In this document: positions 1-12,810 of the stretch, piece after piece
Numbering within the stretch: the stretch's first letter is position 1
Layout of the letters: each line of letters begins with the position of its first letter
The notes under the pieces: model-generated
What the model was told of the DNA's origin: nothing
Seen by the model: only the letters and a program-made list of their open reading frames with translations
Database searches by the model: none
Program-made: the position numbers and the translations under genes
From: Macrolepiota albuminosa
Taxonomy: Eukaryota > Basidiomycota > Agaricomycetes > Agaricales > Agaricaceae
DNA length: 64,000 nucleotides
Direction of reading: 5' to 3'
Assembly: GCA_027475525.1 (NCBI GenBank)
Contig: JAMWFC010000113.1
Coordinates: 1,206,230-1,270,229, forward strand

Positions 1-3000
1 TTCCCCGTGCGGATCGAGCTATTTACCGGCACCGCCGCGTTGGGTGTCGTGGGGGTATTGCTCGTGGTCTCCGAGCCTTGAATTACCTGAAGTGTACCCG
101 TGCTAGCAACTGTAGTGAATGGGAGGACGAAGGTTACTGATGTTTCCGTGGCAATCGTGTTGGAAATCTTGCGTGCATCGTTAAGCTCAAGTGGAGAGTA
201 AGGATAGCGGAAGATTTACCTTGATAATAATTGATTGAGCTGCTGTGTCACGGACGACGCTCCAAAAGATGGTTCCAGTGCGGCTTGGGAGGGTTGATGG
301 GATATACTCGTCTCCTCGGTTTTGACTGAAGAGCTGAGATGATGTTAATAGAGGTCGGACAGAAATAGTCTCGGAAATCAAACCTTTTGTACGTAGAAAC
401 TTGTTGAACGATATACCGCTCCAGAGCTGATGCAAGATAGTCAGTCAAAAGACAGATAAATTCAATGCAATACCATACTCGAAGCTGACCAAGTTGGGGG
501 TCTGTCAATTGAATGGTTTTCATTTTTGTATCATGTTCAAAAAGGACGGCATACCCATTGAGAGTTTGCGACATGCTACGACAAGTTTATCTCAATCCAT
601 CACGCCACGCGAGTAATAATCACACTTACATTCAGCAAAGGTGCGTATGACGCCGCAAACCTAACATAAATGAAGGTGAGCTCAGAGGTGCAAGGCGCAA
701 GAGACGTACACAATATCGCTATTCCTCTCTAGTCCGGTCATAAATGCAGCTTCTCCAGTAGAGCCTTTGTAACGGGTTAACGAAACATCAGTCAGAAGAT
801 AGAGAGACAAACTTTGCATGGTCGGGAAAGTGAGTCGTCCATCAGCAGGCGAGCCAAAGATATCATTTGGATTGGTCGAGATTGCCGCGTACTCGCCCTG
901 TGTCATGTAATCAAGTCAATTGCAATCGGTTTAGGAAACGACAGGAAGCGAGATCCAACCTCGAAGTACTTAGTATCATTGCGTTCGAAGCCATCGTAGA
1001 TGAACGAGTTTTGTGCGAACCAAGCTAGACAATATGGATATAGGAATTCTTTGGATGTAGTTTGATGGACGTGGACGTACAAGGAGTCTGATAAACGTGA
1101 ACGTCGTAATCTAATGGATTGGGAGAGAGAACGGGGTTGAAAGTGTTCGAGGTTGCAATGAAATCTAGTGTTTGTGTTTCGAAGATGTTGATGAAATTAT
1201 ACGGGAGAAGCACGGACGGAGGTTGGGGAATTGGGCTCTGAGAGCGTCGACAAAGTCACGCCATCTGAAAATATACCTGTTGAACACGGCGTAAAAGTCA
1301 AGCTTCCGAAGAATACATGGTGTAGAGGAGCCTACGTGTTCGCGGCAAAAAAGTCCTACAATGGGAGTCAATCGTCGTACATAGCCAACTTACGGCCAAT
1401 GATCGTGCACACCTCATTTCCAACTTCCACGAAAGTCAAGGAGAAAGGCTCAGGGTGACCCAGGGACGCACGGAGATCGGCTAATTCAGAGAAAGTCAGA
1501 ACGGTATTGAAATTATATAAAGTATAACACTGCCAGCTGCGCTTGACCCTTGCGCACCAACGACAAAGTTGATCTGGTAATGTAGGTGTTCGATTCATGA
1601 ATCAGTTCTGGGCATCCGATTGAACTGCACCTGATCGATTGCCTGCTGGATAAATGGTTGGAGAGCCGCCTCTGCAACGCTAGTTCCTCCCAGTGCAAAA
1701 CCTATAAAGATCCACCTTAAAAGCAGCAGGTGGTGAATTTGTGGGCAAGGAGCGTACCTGCCCAAACCGCCATAATAGGTGTCATATTAAGGTCCTCGCA
1801 CCAGGTGAGGTATTCAAAGAGCCCCAAACCACTTCAAGATTCAACAGTCAGTTGAGAAGGGAACAATAGGTTTGATGTTCGGCGCACTCAGTGTTGATAT
1901 AACCCCAGTCACCGACGCGGCCTCGATAAATGTGAGCTTTTTCAATTTGACAATACATATAACCTACCAGGTCTGTCGACCAATGGGCCGACCTTCATAA
2001 ATAAACAATGATCAACGGGTGCTGAGAGAAAAGGGTGAACGTACGTACAGTGGCGTTCCATTGCCAGCGCGTGGCAACGGTTTGACCTTCGAGGTTGTTT
2101 CCGCCTACGAGTTCAACAGTTCCATGATCATATATTGCAATGACGCTAGGAGAATGACATACCTGGGAACCTGAAGAATGAAGGTCCCATTTCAGATAAG
2201 GCCTATATATTCAACATCATTTGTGAAGGGATGGCATTCAGTATGGAACGTACCTCAGCAATATCCATCCGCATCCCGTTTGGCCTATCCTTGAACGTAG
2301 GCGGGAACAATGATAACATCGCAAAGTTGATTGTCTGTCCAGCTGCCGCACTACCATCCAGCGTGATCACAAACAAGTTTGCAGTGGAAGATGGAGTGAT
2401 GGTAGGTATGATTTGAACAGAGAGTTGTTGCCATGATGTTTGAGCTCCAGAGATCGAGACTGTGGACGAACCGAGGACTTGGCCTGAGGTAGTTTGTAGG
2501 CTGACGGTAGCGGAGCCGCGGAAGGAGGAAGCAGTGGGGAAACGATAGAAGAAGGAGGCAGAATAGGTCGTCGAGGCTGTTACTTTGATTCCTGCGGTTG
2601 TTGATTAGGTTGAGTAAAATAGAAAGAAGTGGAAGGGAGGGAAGTAGACGAACCGAAGTACCCGGTGTTGGCGAATCCGACGGGGCCAGTACGACCATTG
2701 GGAATCACGACGTGCAGCGCATTGGGGAGGGCTGAGGAGACAGGAACCCTTTCGGCAATGACAGACAGTGTGGCTCCGTTTACGGCTTGCCAAGCGTTGA
2801 GGGCTGCGGATGTGCCTATGTAAGGAGGTGAGAGGAGAGTAAAGGAATAAACAGGTGAAAATATGATATACCAGGGTTTACTTGTTGAAAAGCGCGGTTC
2901 TGCAGAACTGCATGAAACCAATGAGATGGACGTTTTGATTCCGTTGTAATAAAGGCAACAATTGTAATGCTTACGTTCGGCATAAAGTCCTCCGTCACCA

Positions 3001-3352
3001 CTCTAATGAAACCTTCAAATGAGTGATCGACACAGGACTCAAGATCTAACGTACGTGCTATGGAGCGGATTAGCTGCGAAGGATGAGGGAGTGAGTGACA
3101 ACTCACGCTAATATCCTGTTCAAGAATTACATCTAGTCAATCAAAATTTGACAGACAAGGCAATGGATCAACCTCGAACATCTGACCCCCTGCATGGCAC
3201 CAGATTGAGAAACAAAGAACTAATAAGAGCACGTTACACAAATAATACTCACATAACGTAGTGGGAATGGGATGACTGGCTGTAGCGCTTACGGATACTG
3301 TAACTGCGCGAGCGGCTCCAAGAAGGCTGAGTAAAAAGACGAGAGATTTCAT
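1..3352 (-). CDS. GH51 alpha-L-arabinofuranosidase, secreted, 3' end outside window
   Basis: Probably releases terminal alpha-L-arabinofuranosyl residues from arabinoxylan or arabinan outside the cell. The first exon starts at 3352 ([16 protein letters not shown]), a clear signal peptide. Splicing many small exons gives a family-typical order: the N-terminal block [19 protein letters not shown], then [39 protein letters not shown] and LTFVEVGNE followed across an intron by DFFAANTY. The Glu of VGNE is the expected acid/base. After another intron, KYFE joins GEYAAIS, whose Glu is the expected nucleophile. The last readable exon (complement of 1-180) is a beta-rich C-terminal part and stays open to the window edge. 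I saw no stop inside the spliced reading. Exon ends were placed by eye, so the boundaries are approximate. Confidence 0.85.
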
Positions 3353-3988
3353 GATTCTGTGAGAAAATGGCGAGGGAACTATTGAACGTTTTATAGCACG
3401 AGAGAAACACCAGCCGGACCGTTGTGCTGGTGTGGATTTCAGAGGTACATTCTACGCTGAGTGATTCCAAAGATAATTTAAAGCCGTGCCTTATGAGACC
3501 ACATGAGAGAGCCTGGTGACGGAGAGAGGACGCCGGGTGCAGTTGCATCGAGAAGAAAAATATCGTAATAGCAAGAAGTGAGTTTCTGAGGTGGAGATGA
3601 ACATGAGGTTGAGAAACACACGGACATGGTCATGGGACCTGTGAACTTTGATATGGGAGACGTTGAGGCGGGCCGGAAGTGGGTAGAAGAAGAAGAGTAC
3701 TTTTACGGAACGCGATCGAACATAGATTCAAAAGAAGTTTCTGGATTAAGTGATTACTCGCGCACGTCTAACGGAGATGCGTCGAGTTTTTTCCGTCACA
3801 TTTAAATGGGCAGTCGTATCGATTGATCAGCATCATCAAGACTTGAATGAGAATAAAAGCATACAAAGCCTGTGGGACCTTACAACTGAATTTGAACATT
3901 AGGATGCTTTGGTCTACAATAAGTTTACATGACTGGAACTGTCGTGGGGCCGTGACTGCAAGGACTCGTCTACCATGAAATACCACTA
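3353..3988. other. Spacer between GH51 and MATE-1
   Basis: This 636-bp stretch lies between the start of the GH51 gene and the stop of MATE-1, both on the minus strand. It should hold the GH51 promoter and the MATE-1 3' UTR. I see no convincing gene, repeat or unambiguous promoter motif in it. Confidence 0.6.
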
Positions 3989-6349
3989 TCATTGACTCTC
4001 CTCATCCCTCCTGTGTCCATGTCCAGGATGCAGATGCTCTATCCTATCCTGCTGCTCGAGTCTCTTCATAACCTTACGCACCTCCCTATCCCAATCTGTG
4101 CGGACACACAACAGCGTCCCAAAAAAAGAACAATGCACAAGCGAAACCGTAAGCCCAATCCATAGTCCGTGAATACCCATATTCCAACTGAAAGCAAGCC
4201 AAATCCCAAATGGTATACCTATATACGAGGGTGGATCAAAGGGATAAGAGCTTGAGAGTGTATGGCGAGAAAAGACGTACCAATAATGTAATACGATGTA
4301 AAGTTCAACAGTGCCCCTGTAAACTATACCACCATGATTGATCAACGACTATCTAAGAATGACATCAGCAGTAAATCCCACCTGCTTTCCCCTTGCCCTT
4401 AGTATGCCATCAGTGACTGCTGCATTGCCGTCAAAAACCTGGAATAAGGCAACAAGTGGTAAGATGGAGGCCACGAGCGACGCCACCTCTAGATATTAAG
4501 TCGGAAAAATTGGTGGTGCGTCTAGCAGGAGAGAAGACGCACCAGTATCGTCGTTAAATAGATAAGCCCAGTTGTTTCTGAAAATGATGAACATTGTACT
4601 GATATGACAAACATCAGATTTTAAATCTTCATACAAAATAGGCAAGACGGTTTACCTTAGAGCCACCGAAAGCGCGAGCGCCATCATAATAGACGTTTTT
4701 GAAGCAATCTCCGCTCGCTTTGCCTTTCCCTCTCCAAGCAAGTTCCCGATCCTATCTCCATCAGTGACCCTCAAGACTCAATCAGGTAATTCCAATTTAC
4801 CTGACTGACGCGGCGACCGATAATGCAAATGGAGCCTGGAACGTCATCGATGCAGATGTAAGCAACACCGACTGCGTCGCAAGCGCCACAGGTCCCAACA
4901 AGCTTGCTGCAAGTGCAACTAACTCCCACGCACACCATTCTGAAGCTGTCTGTCCCACACCTGCGAGTCCCAAAGGCACGAGTGCCCAGAGACTCTTGAA
5001 CATTCGCCTGCTCAGTGGGTGCCATGCTGTCTTTGGCACATATAACAATCCATACACAATCGACATAATCGAGACGAGGTTGAAGGAAATTGCGGTGGCG
5101 ATAGGAGCGCCTATAAAGCCGAGTCGGATGGAGGGTGGGCCCCATACTAGGAATTTGGTTAAATCTTCAAAGAGTTGAATAAATTAACAGAGAAAAAAAT
5201 ACCCAGGAGATAATTGAGGACGAGATTGATTGGCGCGACAATCAGAGTGATTTGCGTCAGTACGGCGAAGCGGCCTTGGTGAGTAGGCAATTCTTCATGA
5301 ATTTTATTTAAACATAGTACATTGGAAAATACATACCTTGCGACTGGAAATATCGCCTACAGGTCCTCGAATCAGGTTTGTCATTGAAGTTTTGAGTAGG
5401 GATTGGACGTACTGGCTGAGACAGTTCAAGGCGTATGCTTGTGCAAATGTCAACTTCGCATTTCCTAATAAAGTTGGTAACAATGATACCTGGAAGACCC
5501 ATAGATACCCAACGTAGGTATAACGCTGCAAGCCGTGCAACCTCTGGATCTTGTTTAAGAGCCAGCAATAATGACTCAGCATTGAACCAGATAATATACA
5601 TTGGCTAAGTCGAATACACAATCAGAATACGACAGTCAAGCGCCTGCTTGGCAAATGAACCTACTCACAATCAGCAAGGCGACCAACACAACAGCTAAGG
5701 AACGGGTACAACATGATCAGTTGGTTTTAGGTTCTCCGAAAATGAAAATCGGTGGGGTGCCCTTACCCATCCGTTGAGTCCAGAGACCTACGAGTTGAGG
5801 TTGAGAAGACGTCCACGCAGAAGGAAGCATGGTGTCAAGAGCACTCGCAAAGCCTTGTAAGATGCTGAAAGCGGTGACATTGGCGGTCATAGAGCCAAGG
5901 GTCATGGCGGCAAGGGCGGTAGTGGAGAGATGGCCGATGCAGATGACGGGGGTCATAATGAGACTGAATTCTAGAACTTGGGTGCTGAAATAATCAAACG
6001 GTAAAAAAAAAGAAAGGGGCGAGAGATGTATGACGTACCCGAAGACAGGGAGGGCATAATGTGTGAGAATGCAAAGTTCTTCCCAGCAGGCGTAGATGAT
6101 CCGACTGCTGTCGTCAAAAGATTTATTGATTTGTGGGACAAGAGGGATCAGAGTGTTTAGCAAAGGCGTGTTCTCAGACGGAAGTGAACCATAAATAATT
6201 TGATGTGTAATTTTCGGTTTCTTTGGACGCGGGGAAGACATTCTCTGGTGTCGCTTATCTTGTTCGTCCCCGGTTTGATGGTCGGGGTATCGCGAAATCA
6301 GAGCATAATCTGAGGGGAGAGACGCAGGGCTTTGGTAGTGAGCAGACAT
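3989..6349 (-). CDS. MATE family multidrug/toxin extrusion transporter (MATE-1)
   Basis: A cation-coupled efflux carrier in the membrane; the substrate cannot be told from sequence. I chose the ATG at 6349 (MSAHYQSPASLPSDYAL) because the divergent paralogue MATE-2 begins the same way. After a polar N-terminus, the spliced exons give MATE-typical segments: LEFSLIMTPVICIGHLSTTA, MLPSAWTSSQPQLVGLWTQR, EVARLAALYLRWVSMGLPG, RYFQSQ, VWGPPSIRLGFIGAPIATA, GVGQTASEWCAWELVALAAS, RIGNLLGEG and FQVFDGNAAVTDGILRARGK. The C-terminal exon ends in a His-rich tail at stop codon 3989. All introns I checked keep frame. Divergently transcribed from MATE-2, to which it is closely similar throughout. Confidence 0.85.
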
Positions 6350-7520
6350 TATAATGACTCCCAGTCGACTGTGCGCAATTCTATTTAAATTCAGGCCTTT
6401 GAACCGGTGACTTACGAATTTCACCTCTGCTCGATCTCCACGACAACGTGGGGCAGATAATTCGGTTCAAAGCAACTGCATTGAAAAAGTTCCCTTCCTA
6501 AAGCGATCATTTTAACGCCAAAGGGTTGCCAACACCTTTCACGGAGACAAAAAGGAGTTATTCATGCCACATAAGAACGCATCTCCAGATGTCCAACCTC
6601 GAAGCGTAAATCGCAAGCGGATAACATGAGATTGAAGATCTTGCATGGAGCATGGTCTGTTTGGCACCGACAGAAATAGTAATTTCGGAATCCGAGACTG
6701 AGGTTAAGCGGCTTGTATGGAAGTGATTTGTGTGGGTGTCAATTACTTGGACACACAAACTTTGCACATAGTATGAGGATGGAAATTGACAACAACAACC
6801 CAGTTGAATGGCCGAACAACGTTGGGAAGCGATCGGGAGCGATGATGATTTTAGTGCAATGAGAGCGTGGACATTGTGGTGCGTAGTCCTAGGAATATAA
6901 GTAAGAGACAATGATGACCCTTCGGTCGGAGAAGGTCATGGGTTACAAGAGATGAGAGGAAATCAGGCCTAGAGGTTCTTCTGAGAAGTTCTTTTTCGTT
7001 ATCGTTTGATGAGACCTTGAGTTTTTCTCAAACACTATGTAAGAGTTCTCTTCATATTTCCATGGGGGTGGTTCCAAGACTGAGATGATACCATACGAAG
7101 CGGCTAGAAACCGCGCATATCCTAGTCTGTAAAGGTTGATTTTTGCACACCGCCCGCCGTAATACCAAAAATGAATTTTTCTTGATAGCGTGGGTACTGG
7201 TCGGAAAATGATCCGCTAGGTCTTATCTTATCTTATCTGCTTATGAAATCATTTTTCCTGTTGAATGCTTCGCATCTGCGTGGCGGCGTGTTCTTTGACT
7301 CTTTAACTCAACTTCTGATGGTTCGACTTGCGTCACAGATACTTCTTGAAAACTTGCCGTGGGGGCGCCTTTCTCTTTGGCCAAGATTTTCTGGATGACT
7401 TCTGGACACAGCAGACGCCCCGGGCGAGATCCGTGGGCTGACATAAGCCGGCGGTGCTTGGGTGAAGATAATTAAATAGATTTGCCAGCGAAAAATTACT
7501 TGTTGCTCAGAGTCGCTACC
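6350..7520. promoter_or_regulatory. Shared divergent promoter region of MATE-1 and MATE-2
   Basis: About 1.17 kb separates the two start codons, so both genes probably read their promoters from here. No gene is evident; short open frames in it look random. It carries a run of GATA-factor-like sites near 7222-7237. Confidence 0.5.
7222..7237 (-). promoter_or_regulatory. Cluster of GATA-factor-like sites
   Basis: The plus strand reads cttatcttatcttatc, which on the minus strand is three overlapping GATAAG motifs. Fungal GATA factors (nitrogen, light or iron regulators) bind WGATAR, and tandem sites are favoured. It lies about 285 bp upstream of MATE-2. Function is inferred; the repeat could also be a short microsatellite. 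Confidence 0.35.
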
Positions 7521-9877
7521 ATGTCGTCGGCCCATTACCAGGGCCCTGCATCGCTCCCATCGGACTATGCTCTTCTTTCACGATATGCTGCTCATCAAGC
7601 TGAGGATAGCCAGGATGAACATGACCAGACGGCATCTCCGCGTCCGATGAATCCTACTGTGGCTCATCAGAAGATCCCTATCCCTGGCCCAATTGCCTCT
7701 GAGAATACCCCTCTGTTAAACCCTCCTGTTCCCCGAATTGACGAACCTCTTGACGACGACAATCGGACCGTCCACGCTTTTTGGGAAGAACTTCGCATCC
7801 TTACCCGTTATGCCCTTCCTGTTTTTGGGTACGCTCATCCACAACTTCTACAATCTACTTTTGACCGCGTTGCCCTTCAGTACACACGTTCTAGAATTCA
7901 GTCTCATTATGTCTTCTGTCGTCTCTATTGGCCATCTCTCAACTACTGCCCTTGCTGCCATCAGTCTTGGCTCCATGACTGCCAACGTCACGGCTTTTAG
8001 CATTATACAAGGCTTTACGAGTGCTCTTGATACCATGCTTCCTTCTGCATGGACGTCTTCTCAACCTCACCTCGTAGGTCTCTGGACTCAACGAATGTGT
8101 AAGTTGCTTCCATACCATTTTCGAGCCTTAGTTGATTGATAACGTCATGTGAATTCATTATACTCAGTTGTCGTAATGACCTTCTTGCTAGTTGTAAGCA
8201 TGGTGGTATAGGTAATTCGAATTGTCTCAATTCTTTTTCTCCTTAATTTAGCCGATGTACCTTATCTGGTTCAGCGCTGAGGCAATATTACTCGCACTCA
8301 GGCAAGATCCCGAGGTCGCGCGACTTGCAGCATTGTACCTACGCTGGGTATCCATAGGTCTCCCAGGTATGGATACTACTTTCCTTTGAGATGCTTGAAA
8401 TTGACACCGGCAAAGCGTATGCCTTCAATTGTGTAAGCAGGTACGTCCAATCTTTTCTGGATTGAAAGGAAAGGTCTGATGTGGGGACTTGAAGGCGCTA
8501 CTTCCAGTCTCAAGGTATGTGTCTGGGGAACGATGTTAAAAGTAATCGGTTTATAAAGGGTTCCTCATCACCAAGGCCGCTTCGCCGTACCAACGCAAAT
8601 CATCTTGTTTGTCGCGCCAATCAACGTCGTTCTCAATTACCTTCTCGGTACGGCTACTTTTTGGTTGTTTTGTCTTCTTGAAAATCTTAATTCAGAATAC
8701 TAGTATGGGGTCCACCTTCCATCAGACTCGGATTCATCGGCGCCCCTATCGCAACTGCAGTATCATTCAACCTCGTCTCGATTATGTCGATCATATATGG
8801 AGTATTCTATGTACCCAAGACAGCCTGGTATCCCCTTAGTAGGAGAATGTTTACGAGCCTCGGGGTACTCGTGCATCTGGGACTTGCAGGTGTCGGACAG
8901 ACAGCGTCGGAGTGGTGGGCGTGGGAATTGGTTGCGCTAGCGGCGAGCATGCTGGGACCTGTGGCGCTTGCGACGCAGTCGGTCCTGCTTTCGTCTGCGT
9001 CGACGACATTCCAGGCGCCATTTGCGTTATCGGTTGCGACTTCTGTTAGGTGCGTTCATGTCATTGTTGTGGTTGAGGCGGGCGAATGGTCTGATTGATG
9101 ACCGTCACTTAGGATTGGGAATTTACTTGGAGAGGGGAGCGCGAAGAGGGCGGCCGTCGCGTCGACTACATCAATTATCATGGCGCTTGTGCTCTCTACA
9201 GCTTCTAGGTCAGTCTTGGGATTATGCTGTGTCAGGACAGACGATTTTCTGATAGTACCTACAGTACGATGTTCGTCGTTTTCAAAGACAAGTGGGCGTA
9301 TCTATTCAATAGCGATCCTCGTGTGTATCTCTCTGTATTTCGCATACGGACGGTTTCGCTAATTCAATGTATAGAGGTGGTGTCGCTTGTAGCATCCATC
9401 CTACCGCTTGTCGCCCTCTTCCAAGTGTTCGATGGTAACGCAGCAGTCACTGCTGGAATTCTAAGGGCGAGGGGCAAGCAGGTGAGTTCCGCTACTCTAA
9501 TCCCTCAAGGTGTCCAAAAGATTGATTGTGGTCTAGGTTACGGGAGCGTTGTTGAATCTTTACCTCGTATTATGTTATAGGTAAGAATTCCACTCCAAAG
9601 TTTGTGCACGCTTCCTGAAGCACGTTCGTAAATAGGTATACCATTTGGAGTTTGGCTCGCGTTTAGTTGGGATATGGGCCTGCATGGGCTATGGATTGGA
9701 CTTACGGTTTCGCTTGTGTACTGTTCGTTCTTTGGTACGATGTTATCCATCCGCACGGATTGGAACAGGGAGGTGTGGAAAGTTATGAAGAGACTTCAGG
9801 AGGAACAGGATAAGGCGGAGCTTTTGCATTCGGGACATGGACATGGCAGGGATGAGGAGAGTCGCCAGGTTGTTTGA
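7521..9877 (+). CDS. MATE family transporter (MATE-2), frameshifted near 3' end
   Basis: Paralogue of MATE-1 in the opposite direction, starting MSSAHYQGPASLPSDYALL at 7521. Exon 1 ends at 7828 (VFG) and exon 2 runs 7881-8098 (THVLEFSLIM to QRM). Later exons give EVARLAALYLRWVSIGLPG, RRYFQSQ, VWGPPSIRLGFIGAPIATA, GVGQTASEWWAWELVALAAS and FQVFDGNAAVTAGILRARGK. In the exon after the intron ending near 9537, the paralogue reads GALLNFTSYYIIG. Here an extra T in the TTT run at 9559-9561 changes frame. The reading then meets TAG at 9664-9666 and loses the last helices and the tail. The final exon (9636-9877, GIPFGVWLAF to DEESRQVV) is still open in the original frame, so the change is recent or a sequencing error. 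Confidence 0.8.
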
Positions 9878-11149
9878 AGGATCATGGATGAGGATATGGA
9901 GTTTTTTTTCCGCACAACACGGTCGAATTCGTTCTGCGATACTCATTTGTTTTTAGTTCAATATGGATAATATACCTAGACATCACCTATCACCATTGTG
10001 GATTTAAAAGTTTTTTCATAGCTATCCTAGACGATCTCTGTAAAATTTTCAATTTTGTAGACAATGTGGTGAGAACCTCCATGGGAAGAGAACCTTGGGA
10101 ATGAAAACATATTAAATCACTGTGTCCCATATAATGTTATCAATGAATACATTCTATTCAGTCAAAGCACTAAATTTGAAGCAAAGTATGCTCTTTCCCA
10201 ATATTCTTTCCAGCTTCATTGAGTGTATCATTCAGAAGGTGCTGACTGAGGGGGCCTGCCAACTGCATGGTAGGGCATAGTACTTGTTCATGACAGCTGC
10301 AACAGTCTCAGGAATAAAATGGTGAAATTGGCTTCTTTTCAATACTGTCATGATGCTATTTAGATTTTGGAGTGAAGTTAACCAAGAAGCATAAGCGTCT
10401 GTATTTTGACAAATATATCTACATAATTTTGAATGTACAAAAGTACTATTAAGTCTGCACTGAAAACATACAAAAATTCCTAAAAAACCTGTGAAACTTC
10501 CAAACTTTTTCTGGGCCTCTAGCCAATTTGGCCACTGTCAGACTAGGTGATTGGCACTATAAAAGCTTATTGTGTCTAAGCTGTGAAACGCTTTGCCATG
10601 GACCTCTACCACTGTATGTATCATGAACCTTGGACTGCTCCTGCCATCACAGACATCACCTTCAGAATCAGCACTTTAGATCATACCTACCATCATGCAC
10701 ATCTCTGACTGGCCCAGTCATCATTTGGCCATCACACATCACACTAGCACTCTCAAACTACTGATCACATGTCTCATGGGCATGAGCTCTCTGGATACAG
10801 TTGCTTTTTTCATTTCACCATTGCTCATAGAGTCTCTTGGGAGTCATCGTAGAAACTTCAGGAACTCCCCAGATCACCAGAGTACATATCCATAATATAA
10901 AGACCTGTAGCTACCCTTTGTGTACCTTAATCTCAATATTGCCCAAATACTATTCTGTTTTCTTGCTTCTTTGCATACTCTTTTTGTAAATACTTGACTG
11001 GCATGCACTTTGCAACTTAAAAAATCCCTAACCTTGGTCTTGTCTAGCCTCAACTCAACCTTTACTTCTTCACTTACCCTGGACTTGCTCCTATCTGCCA
11101 TCTAGAGCCCCAGAACACATTTCAGAGCACTAGACACCCTAAATGCACA
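9878..11149. other. AT-rich spacer without recognisable genes
   Basis: Follows MATE-2. No frame here shows a family I recognise. The right part (from about 10500) probably belongs to an old LTR whose end is readable at 11223, but I could not fix its start. Confidence 0.4.
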
Positions 11150-11223
11150 TAGTTCAGCACTTGAGTCCATATCATAAGGGCATTGCTTTACTTGGAAGGC
11201 CCCTGAGTCAGCAGAACCTGACA
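11150..11223 (+). repeat. 3' end of a degraded gypsy-type LTR
   Basis: Ends ggcccctgagtcagcagaac followed by ctgaca, closely resembling the LTR ends at 12152 and 62267 (cagcggaacctgaca). The start of this LTR is not clear. Confidence 0.45.
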
Positions 11224-11390
11224 GTATGCAGTGTTGAAAGAGCCACACTTGTCTGAATAATAACTAGAGAACCAGAGCACCTCAGAAGCTGGAAATATTA
11301 CTAATAGATAGAGTTGGAAGAATAGAAGGAGTGAGGTGAGAGAATGAAGGAAAGAAGGAAAGAATAAGTGAAGAAGGAGTTTTCTGACAC
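11224..11390 (-). repeat. Fragment of a Gypsy-A related LTR
   Basis: Sequence from cacacttgtctgaataataa through accagagcacctca to a terminal tctgaca matches, with divergence, the final third of the Gypsy-A LTR as read on the plus strand (19090-19277). It is a truncated old relative, directly joined to the LTR end at 11223. Confidence 0.6.
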
Positions 11391-11403
11391 TGTTGACTAA
11401 GAG

Positions 11404-12152
11404 TGTCATGACAAATTCCCCAACCCCAACCCCAGGACCCTGGAACACACCCCCAACCAATGAACATCACAACCAACTCCCCAGCCCTGACCCCAGGACC
11501 CCAGAACACACTCCTGACCAATGCCCACCCCGGAGCCCCAGAACATGCCCCAATCCCCTCACATGTTTACTATTGGTGCCTGATGCCCCATGCTTGCCCT
11601 GATCACCACCGGCACCCACAATCAACCTGGAAGGCGCCACACTCATATCTGGACTATATGCCGCACAGGACTCATATCTGAGCAATACATCGCACAGGGC
11701 TAGCCACAGGAGGCACAGCCCTGGACCTCACCCGGTCGACCTGGAGCTTACTCAGTACAGGTATTTAACTCATAGCCAGTAGCCTGTCTCATCAGTCTTG
11801 ATATACTCTCTCAAGTTTCCCTGCCCTCTAAGTCTCACCTCGATCTTCTCTCAGTCTCCTGGTTTCAGTCTCAGTCTCCCAGTCTTAGTCTCTCCCTTTG
11901 ATCACCTCCTACTATCCTCTGCCCTAACAGGCTCCGCCTTCCCCCATCCCCATATTCCAGACTTAGCCTGGGATCCTGCTCCCTTCTACCCTACAAACTC
12001 TGGTGCTCCATGTACTTTCTGGAGCACCCTCACACCCCAACCAAAACTCTGGAACTCGTCCTCTGTTGCCCAGAGACACTCTGTAGACTTCGAATCTGTC
12101 TAGTAAAAACCTGCTTGCCTTTGGAGGCCCCCATCATCAGCGGAACCTGACA
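11404..12152 (+). repeat. Solo gypsy-type LTR (749 bp)
   Basis: Begins TGTCATGAC and ends cagcggaacctgaca. It is flanked by a perfect 5-bp target duplication, aagag at 11399-11403 and 12153-12157. No internal element sequence is present, so it is a solo LTR left by recombination. Its termini match the 5' LTR of Gypsy-B at 61469-62267, placing it in the same broad family. Confidence 0.75.
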
Positions 12153-12562
12153 AAGAGCATTCTTCCTGATTGACTGATATTCCATCTGTTGCTGGTGCTA
12201 TTATTGATGGTGTCAGTCCCTTGCTATGCATATGTATTGGATATTGCCTCAAATAGTTGGATTCCATGTGCCAAGGTGTTCTGAGCTTGTGTTGTATTTC
12301 TGAGCCCTGCTATTGGTGTGCTTAGCCTCTGTGAGGTCTCATCACTCCTTTTCATTTCAAAGTTCTGGATATTTCTGTGCAAGGCCCTCAATGTCTTGAC
12401 CAGCTTCACCATGTATGATTCATGAATCACTCTAACATTGCACATGCAGTCTTTGTCCTATCTCAGTATTTTGATGCATCTAGATCTACCCACATGATAG
12501 CAGTTACATTCCATTATCTTTGTGGTACCACTGACAAGAAGCTTGTTCTTAGAAGCCAAGAC
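12153..12562. other. Spacer between solo LTR and Copia-A
   Basis: No gene recognised. It ends with aagac at 12558-12562, the left target-site copy of Copia-A. Confidence 0.4.
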
Positions 12563-12768
12563 TGTTAGAAACTGACCAATCTAGATAATAATATATATGT
12601 TAATTTCTTAGTGCATGATAATGAACTGAGAGTATTGTGCATACTATTGATGGGTTAATGTATGTATTCTGGACAAAGCAGTGAGTAGCACAAAGCTGTT
12701 GTTTGTCTGGCCCGAGTGGCCCTGATGTTGTGGCTATGGTACTCTTCACAGATATCACATCCCCAACA
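12563..12768 (-). repeat. 3' LTR of Copia-A
   Basis: 206 bp. On the minus strand it begins TGTTGGGGATGTGATATC and is preceded by a purine-rich GGAGGAG tract, as expected for the polypurine tract of a copia element. Copia-B has the same arrangement before its 3' LTR. Confidence 0.75.
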
Positions 12769-12810
12769 CTCCTCCTTACCATGGACATGACATCATTCTC
12801 CTCACATTGG

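Noticed and set aside
8401..8540. Possible stop in MATE-2 after YVQSFLD
   Set aside because: The stop lies in an intron (gtacgtcc..acttgaag). Splicing gives RRYFQSQ, matching MATE-1.
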